A stretch of DNA of 10,373 bases. It comes from an uncultured Rhodoferax sp. (GTDB taxonomy: Bacteria; Pseudomonadota; Gammaproteobacteria; Burkholderiales; Burkholderiaceae_C). Below the pieces are notes generated by a model that was not told the DNA's origin, did not search any database, and worked only from the letters and a program-made list of their open reading frames with translations. The stretch covers positions 1-10,373 of the forward strand of contig CAKZJN010000369.1 in the NCBI GenBank assembly GCA_936943465.1, given 5' to 3'. Of the stretch, positions 6,436-10,373 are shown piece by piece. Every line of letters starts with the position of its first letter. Position 1 is the first letter of the stretch. The position numbers and the translations under genes were made by a program.

Positions 6436-8487
6436 TCAGGGGTTGGAGAAAACGATCAGCGCATCGACCGCTACGACGCCCTTGCCGGATGGCAACACCA
6501 GCAACGGATTGACGTCGAGTTCGACCAACTGTGCGGCGTGGGCGGTGCCAAAGCTTGCAATGGCAGACACGGCCTGAACCAGAGTGTCCACATCGCCGGC
6601 GGGGCGGCCCCGATAGCCGTTCAGCAAGGGCCAGATTTTGAGACTTTGCAAGGCGCCCCGAATGGCCTCGGGTGTGACGGGTAGCAGCAGGGTGGCGGCA
6701 TCCTGCATCAGCTCTACCAAAATGCCGCCGCTGCCCAAGGTGAGGGCAAGGCCGAATTGCGGGTCGCGTGTGACGCCCACAATGACTTCGGCCACCACGT
6801 CCTGCGCCATGCGCTCCACCAGAAAGGTGGAAGACACGTGCGCCATGGAGGCGACGGCGGCGTCCACCGCCTCGGCAGACTTCAGGTTGAGCTGGACGCC
6901 GCCGGCTTCGGTTTTGTGCGCCAGCGTGTCGGACACGGCCTTCACCACCACCGGAAAACCCAGTTTGGCGGCGGTCTCTGCAGCTTCTTGTGGGCTCACG
7001 CAATGGCCTTGTGGAATCGGCAGCCCGAAGGCGTTGAGTGCCTTTTTGCTGGCCACTTCGTTGAGCATCTGGCGCGCAGCGGACGGGGCATGCGGAATGG
7101 TGAGCAAGGGTTGGAGCGTTTGCCAGTGCGCTTGCGCAGACCCAATCCGCGCAGCATGCGCCAGGGCGCGCAGGCAATCTTCGGTGCCCTGCATCGGGGC
7201 AATTCCGGCGTCCACCAGCGCCGCACCCACTTCATCCGTTAGCCCTTCGGGCAGCGAGGAAAGCACCACAGCGGCTGCCCCGGTTTGCCGTTGGGCGGCC
7301 ACAAAGGCGTCGAGCGTGGTTTGCCAGCTTGCGCCATCACAGCGGTCAGCGCGGGGAAAGTCGAGCACCAGCAGATGCGCATCGAACCGGCACTGCATCA
7401 TGGCGGCAAAGCACGCGGTCTGGGCCGCTGGGTCGCCCCAGATATAGGTGTGGTAGTCCAGTGGATTGGCGATCGTGACCTTGTCGCCGAGCACTTCAAA
7501 CAGGGGTGCCCGCGCGGCCTCGGGCAGGTCGGGCATGGCCAGGCCATGCAACTGCGCCAGATCGGCCACCAGCGATGCCTCGCCACCCGAACAACTGGCC
7601 GAAATAATCCGGTTGCCGGGCAAGGCGCCCAGCACATGCAGCAGCTTGAGGGTTTCGAGCAGCCCCGCCACATCCACCACCCGCGCCACACCAAAACGCG
7701 CAAACAGTGCGTCGTAGAGCGCGTCGGGCCCGGCCAGCGAGCTGGTGTGGCTCATGGTGGTGCGTGCGCCCAGCTCGGAGCTGCCGGCCTTGAGCGCCAC
7801 CAGGGGCACCTTCTTTTCCAAGGCCTTGATGGCGATGCGCGAGAACGCCGCCACATCGTCCAGCCCTTCGATGTGCAGGCCGATGGCCGTCACGCGCGGG
7901 TCGCTCAGCAGGGCGTCGATGATGGTGTCCATGCTGTCACCGGCCTTGTTGCCCACGGTAATCAGGTAGGCCAGCGGCAGAGCGCGGCGCTGCATGGTGA
8001 GGTTCAGGCCGATATTGCCGCTTTGCGTCACGATGGCCACACCACGTTCCACCCGCTGCCCGCCGTGCTGGTCGGGCCAGAGTGCGACGCCATCCAGGTA
8101 GTTCAACATGCCGTAGCAATTGGGTCCGATCAGGGCCATGTCGCTAGCCGCTGCCACCAGTTCTTGTTGCAAAGCGGCACCCACTTCGCCCACTTCGGCA
8201 AAGCCGGACGCATAGCAAATGGCACCGCCGGCACCGCGCTGCTGCAGTTGGCGCACCACCTCCACCGTGGCCTGCGCCGGCACGGCGATAAACGCAGCAT
8301 CGGGTGCAGCCGGCAGCGACGCCACATCGACAAAGCAGGGCAGGCCTTCCATTTCTTTGCGCGTCGGGTGCACCGGCCAAATGGCACCTTGAAAACCCAG
8401 CTTGCGGCATTGGCGCACCACTTCGGCGGCCGCGTTGCCGCCAAACACCGCAATGCTGCGGGGTGAGAAAAGGCGTTGCAGGCTCAT
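6436..8487 (-). CDS. ADP-forming acyl-CoA synthetase (acetate--CoA ligase family), fused alpha and beta parts
   Basis: This enzyme family makes an acyl-CoA from acid, CoA and ATP, releasing ADP and phosphate through a phosphohistidine. The 683 residues hold the full domain set: a CoA-binding Rossmann domain (about 1-140; FSPRSIAVFGG at 7-17, GPNCYGMLN at 121-129), a ligase domain (about 148-290; IVTQSGNIG at 152-160) with the active-site loop SHTSSLAGPDALYDALF, H247 being the probable phosphohistidine, a second ligase-type domain to about 460, and an ATP-grasp domain (about 470-683) with VVVKAVSDTLAHKTEAGGV (513-531), GSGGILVEL (585-593) and ELDVNPLLV (656-664). The start overlaps the acyl-CoA dehydrogenase stop by four bases (ATGA). 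Substrate cannot be read from the sequence. Its place in the operon suggests it activates the same quaternary-ammonium acid that its neighbours process. Confidence 0.9.
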   Translation of the reverse strand: MSLQRLFSPRSIAVFGGNAAAEVVRQCRKLGFQGAIWPVHPTRKEMEGLPCFVDVASLPAAPDAAFIAVPAQATVEVVRQLQQRGAGGAICYASGFAEVGEVGAALQQELVAAASDMALIGPNCYGMLNYLDGVALWPDQHGGQRVERGVAIVTQSGNIGLNLTMQRRALPLAYLITVGNKAGDSMDTIIDALLSDPRVTAIGLHIEGLDDVAAFSRIAIKALEKKVPLVALKAGSSELGARTTMSHTSSLAGPDALYDALFARFGVARVVDVAGLLETLKLLHVLGALPGNRIISASCSGGEASLVADLAQLHGLAMPDLPEAARAPLFEVLGDKVTIANPLDYHTYIWGDPAAQTACFAAMMQCRFDAHLLVLDFPRADRCDGASWQTTLDAFVAAQRQTGAAAVVLSSLPEGLTDEVGAALVDAGIAPMQGTEDCLRALAHAARIGSAQAHWQTLQPLLTIPHAPSAARQMLNEVASKKALNAFGLPIPQGHCVSPQEAAETAAKLGFPVVVKAVSDTLAHKTEAGGVQLNLKSAEAVDAAVASMAHVSSTFLVERMAQDVVAEVIVGVTRDPQFGLALTLGSGGILVELMQDAATLLLPVTPEAIRGALQSLKIWPLLNGYRGRPAGDVDTLVQAVSAIASFGTAHAAQLVELDVNPLLVLPSGKGVVAVDALIVFSNP

Positions 8488-9644
8488 GCGCCCAGCTCGC
8501 GCAGCATGGCTCGCGAAATGATGTGTCGCTGGATTTCGCTGGTGCCATCCCAGATGCGCTCCACCCGCGCATCGCGCCAGTAGCGCTCAATCGGCAGGGA
8601 GTTCATCAAACCCATGCCGCCGAAAATTTGAAGCGTCTGGTCGGTAATGCGGGCCAGCGCCTCGGACGCAAACAGCTTGGCCATGGCGGCGTCCGAGTCG
8701 GTCATGCGGCCCTGGTCGCACTTCCAGGCCGCTTGCAAGGTGAGCAGGTCGGCGGCTTCGAGTTCGGTAGCCATGTCGGCCAGTTTGAAGCCGGTGCCTT
8801 GAAAACGGCCAATCGGCTGGCCAAACTGTTTGCGCGTGGCGGCCCATTCGGTGGCCAGTTCCAGCACGCGCCGCCCGCGCCCCACACTGGTAGCGGCAAC
8901 CGTCAAGCGGGTGGCACCCAGCCACTCGCCCATCAAATCAAAGCCTTTGCCTTCCTCACCCAGGCGTTTGGTTGCTGGCACCCGCACATTGTCAAAAAAC
9001 AGCTCGCATTGGTGGTAGCCCCGGTGCGACACACAGGCCGGGCCGCGTCGGCGGGTCACGCCGGGCGTGTCAAAGTCCACCAGAAAGCCGGTGATCTTTT
9101 TCTTGGGCCCGGCTTTGGTTTGTTCCACATCGGTGGCCGCAAACAGGATGACGTAGTCGGCCATGTCGGCATGGCTGATGAAGTGTTTGCTGCCGTTGAT
9201 GACGTAATCGTCGCCATCGCGCACGGCCTTGGTTTGCATGCTGCGCACGTCCGAGCCCGCATTGGGTTCGGTCATGGCCAGGCAATCGTGCCGCTCACCC
9301 CGGATGGTGGGCAGCAGGTATTCCTCGATCTGCGAACCGGTGCAGCCGCGCAGAATATTGCTGGGCCGTGCCACCAGCATTTGCAGCCCGTAAGACGCAC
9401 GCCCCAACTCACGCTCCAGCAGCGTGACGCCAAAGTTGTCGAGCCCTCCACCGCCCAGTTCCTCCGGCATATTGGCGGCATACAGCCCGACCTCGATCGC
9501 CTTGGCCTGGATCTCTGCGACCAGCTCCGGCGGAATTTCATCGGTGCGTTCCACCAGGTCTTCGTGCGGGTACAGCTCGGCCTTGATGAAGCTGCGTACC
9601 GTGTCCACCAGCAGGGTGTGTTCGTGGCTGAGTTCGAAATGCAT
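8484..9644 (-). CDS. Acyl-CoA dehydrogenase, candidate gamma-butyrobetainyl-CoA dehydrogenase
   Basis: This is a full-length FAD-dependent acyl-CoA dehydrogenase of 386 residues. It has an N-terminal helical domain (about 1-118), a middle beta domain with the flavin signature CLAMTEPNAGSD (121-132) and INGSKHFIS (149-157), and a C-terminal helical domain with RKQFGQPIGRFQ (271-282), QIFGGMGLMNSLPIERYWRD (339-358) and VERIWDGTSEIQRHIISRAML. It introduces an alpha-beta double bond and passes electrons to ETF. The residue where most members carry the catalytic glutamate (the YEGT position, Glu376 of medium-chain enzyme) is Asp366 here (codon GAT), and the alternative position used by isovaleryl- and long-chain enzymes is Thr245. 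It starts nine bases after the thioesterase stop, behind a weak GAAAGA ribosome site, and overlaps the ligase start. Specificity is inferred from context only. Confidence 0.9.
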   Translation of the reverse strand: MHFELSHEHTLLVDTVRSFIKAELYPHEDLVERTDEIPPELVAEIQAKAIEVGLYAANMPEELGGGGLDNFGVTLLERELGRASYGLQMLVARPSNILRGCTGSQIEEYLLPTIRGERHDCLAMTEPNAGSDVRSMQTKAVRDGDDYVINGSKHFISHADMADYVILFAATDVEQTKAGPKKKITGFLVDFDTPGVTRRRGPACVSHRGYHQCELFFDNVRVPATKRLGEEGKGFDLMGEWLGATRLTVAATSVGRGRRVLELATEWAATRKQFGQPIGRFQGTGFKLADMATELEAADLLTLQAAWKCDQGRMTDSDAAMAKLFASEALARITDQTLQIFGGMGLMNSLPIERYWRDARVERIWDGTSEIQRHIISRAMLRELGA

Positions 9645-9653
9645 GGGGTTCTT

Positions 9654-10220
9654 TCAAGCGGTTTTGCGGCGGATACCAATCGACGCCCCAACCTGCCTGG
9701 GGCGGGGCAAGGCGGCATGCGCCGCGTGAATGGCCTGCATATGCTCCAGCAACCAGTCCGGCATGGGGGAGGCGCGGCCGGCTTTCATGTCCACATGCAG
9801 CAGCATCTGTTCTCCAGTCGCCAGCAGTTCGCCGCTGACGCCGTGGAACATGCTGTGAAAGATGTGCACCCGTTTGTCATCGCAATCGAGCACTTGCAGC
9901 GTGAGTTTCAAAGGCTCGCCTTCGCTAGCCTCTTGGATGTTGTGGATATGCGTCTCCACGGTGTAGAGCGACAAACCCTGTTCGTCCCGGTAGCGCTCAT
10001 CAATACCCACAAACCGAAAGAACGCATCGGAGCTGTCACCAAACACCAGCAAAAAGCACGACTCACTCATGTGCCCGTTGTAGTCGACCCATTGCGGCGC
10101 AACGGTCGGGGAGTGGAGTTGCAGCGGGGCCGGTATAGACGCCGTCGGGTCCCAGGGCTTGGCGGGGGTGTTTTCCAGCGGGGTGCTTACGCGGCCCACG
10201 GTTTGGTGCGGATCGGTCAT
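9654..10220 (-). CDS. Hot-dog thioesterase, betainyl-CoA thioesterase-like
   Basis: The 188-residue product contains a 4HBT-type hot-dog domain (about 36-172). WVDYNGHMSESCFLLVFGDSS (44-64) carries the motif D46-x-x-G-H50, with D46 the probable active-site acid. The further segments LYTVETHIHNIQEASEGEP (85-103), VHIFHSMFHGVSGELLATGEQMLLHVD (118-144) and RASPMPDW resemble the thioesterase found beside, or fused to, L-carnitine 3-dehydrogenases. In carnitine catabolism that enzyme releases glycine betaine from betainyl-CoA. Residues 1-35 are a proline-rich, low-complexity leader unlike the fold. The ATG at 10220 has no clear ribosome site (ACAAAAAC precedes it), so the start is uncertain, but I see no better one. 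It is the first gene of the minus-strand operon. Confidence 0.82.
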   Translation of the reverse strand: MTDPHQTVGRVSTPLENTPAKPWDPTASIPAPLQLHSPTVAPQWVDYNGHMSESCFLLVFGDSSDAFFRFVGIDERYRDEQGLSLYTVETHIHNIQEASEGEPLKLTLQVLDCDDKRVHIFHSMFHGVSGELLATGEQMLLHVDMKAGRASPMPDWLLEHMQAIHAAHAALPRPRQVGASIGIRRKTA

Positions 10221-10266
10221 GTTTTTGTGGTGTATTGGTTTGCGTTGCGCTCAGGGGTGCTTGGTG

Positions 10267-10365
10267 GCCGATGTCAGCGGGGTAGATGTTTCCGTCCGTG
10301 TCCCCCGCCCGCTGAAGCGGGCTCCTCCTTTACCTACCGGAAACATCCACCCCACTGCCATCGGC
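10267..10365. repeat. Long imperfect inverted repeat (28-bp arms) upstream of the minus-strand operon
   Basis: The arms 10267-10294 and 10338-10365 are inverted copies matching at 25 of 28 positions, with an uninterrupted GATGTTTCCG/CGGAAACATC inner 10 bp. In minus-strand RNA two of the three mismatches become G-U pairs, leaving one G-A mismatch; in plus-strand RNA all three stay unpaired. The 43-base centre holds a second hairpin. In the operon direction the structure ends 46 bases before the thioesterase start. It could be a leader RNA structure, the end of an upstream gene's transcript, or a copy of a dispersed REP/MITE-like element. The window ends eight bases beyond it, so its limits are unknown. 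Confidence 0.75.
10307..10322. repeat. GC-rich hairpin at the centre of the inverted repeat
   Basis: GCCCGC (10307-10312) and GCGGGC (10317-10322) pair perfectly around TGAA (UUCA on the minus strand). It sits near the middle of the larger repeat, giving a two-tier cruciform or RNA fold. No T-run follows on either strand, so it is not an ordinary intrinsic terminator. Confidence 0.7.
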
Positions 10366-10373
10366 AGGCAACC

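Noticed and set aside
7285..8466. 393-codon open frame on the plus strand opposite the CoA ligase gene
   Set aside because: It is His- and Gln-rich, typical of the antisense of a high-GC gene, and lies fully inside a well-recognised ligase.
10267..10365. Insertion sequence end or short coding sequence in the terminal repeat
   Set aside because: No transposase fragment or target duplication is visible. Short frames through it lack a ribosome site followed by a start.

Overview
The window looks like chromosomal DNA of a high-GC betaproteobacterium, probably Burkholderiales and plausibly near the Comamonadaceae (Rhodoferax/Polaromonas type). This placement is inferred from protein style, base composition and gene neighbourhood; no marker gene proves it. 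Coding is dense, with ATGA stop/start overlaps inside both operons.

Layout. (1) Bases 1-114: a tRNA-Asp(GUC) missing its first few bases, followed by a clear Rho-independent terminator. (2) 224-1084 (+): an orphan Mrr-like restriction endonuclease with two predicted membrane segments and a C-terminal topoisomerase-type zinc ribbon. Its GC content is visibly lower than that of the genes to its right. (3) 1320-4248 (+): a tightly overlapping lutA-lutC-lutB operon for the iron-sulfur L-lactate oxidation complex, preceded by a perfect spaced inverted repeat that may be an operator. (4) 4430-5622 (+): an atypical Crp/Fnr-family regulator, with a TGT-N10-ACA near-palindrome upstream, then a small SpoIIAA-like protein. 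(5) 5635-10220 (-): a four-gene operon read right to left: hot-dog thioesterase of the betainyl-CoA type, acyl-CoA dehydrogenase, ADP-forming acyl-CoA synthetase, CaiD-like enoyl-CoA hydratase. (6) 10267-10365: a long imperfect inverted repeat with an inner GC-rich hairpin, just upstream of that operon.

How the genes fit together. LutABC oxidises lactate to pyruvate. The minus-strand operon is the most interesting block. A CoA ligase, a dehydrogenase, a carnitinyl-CoA dehydratase-like hydratase and a betainyl-CoA thioesterase-like enzyme are the kinds of activity needed to activate gamma-butyrobetaine, dehydrogenate it to crotonobetainyl-CoA, hydrate that to carnitinyl-CoA, and release betaine from its CoA ester. 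I therefore propose it as a carnitine/gamma-butyrobetaine gene cluster. The substrate is inferred from homology of the two end genes and is not shown by the sequence. The 3-dehydrogenase and the beta-keto cleavage enzyme of the full route are not in the window.

I saw no CRISPR array, insertion sequence, phage gene or replication origin. The gene-free stretches are all shorter than 300 bases: 115-223, 1085-1319, 4249-4429, 5186-5259, 5623-5634 and 10221-10373. Apart from the sites listed, I see nothing in them.
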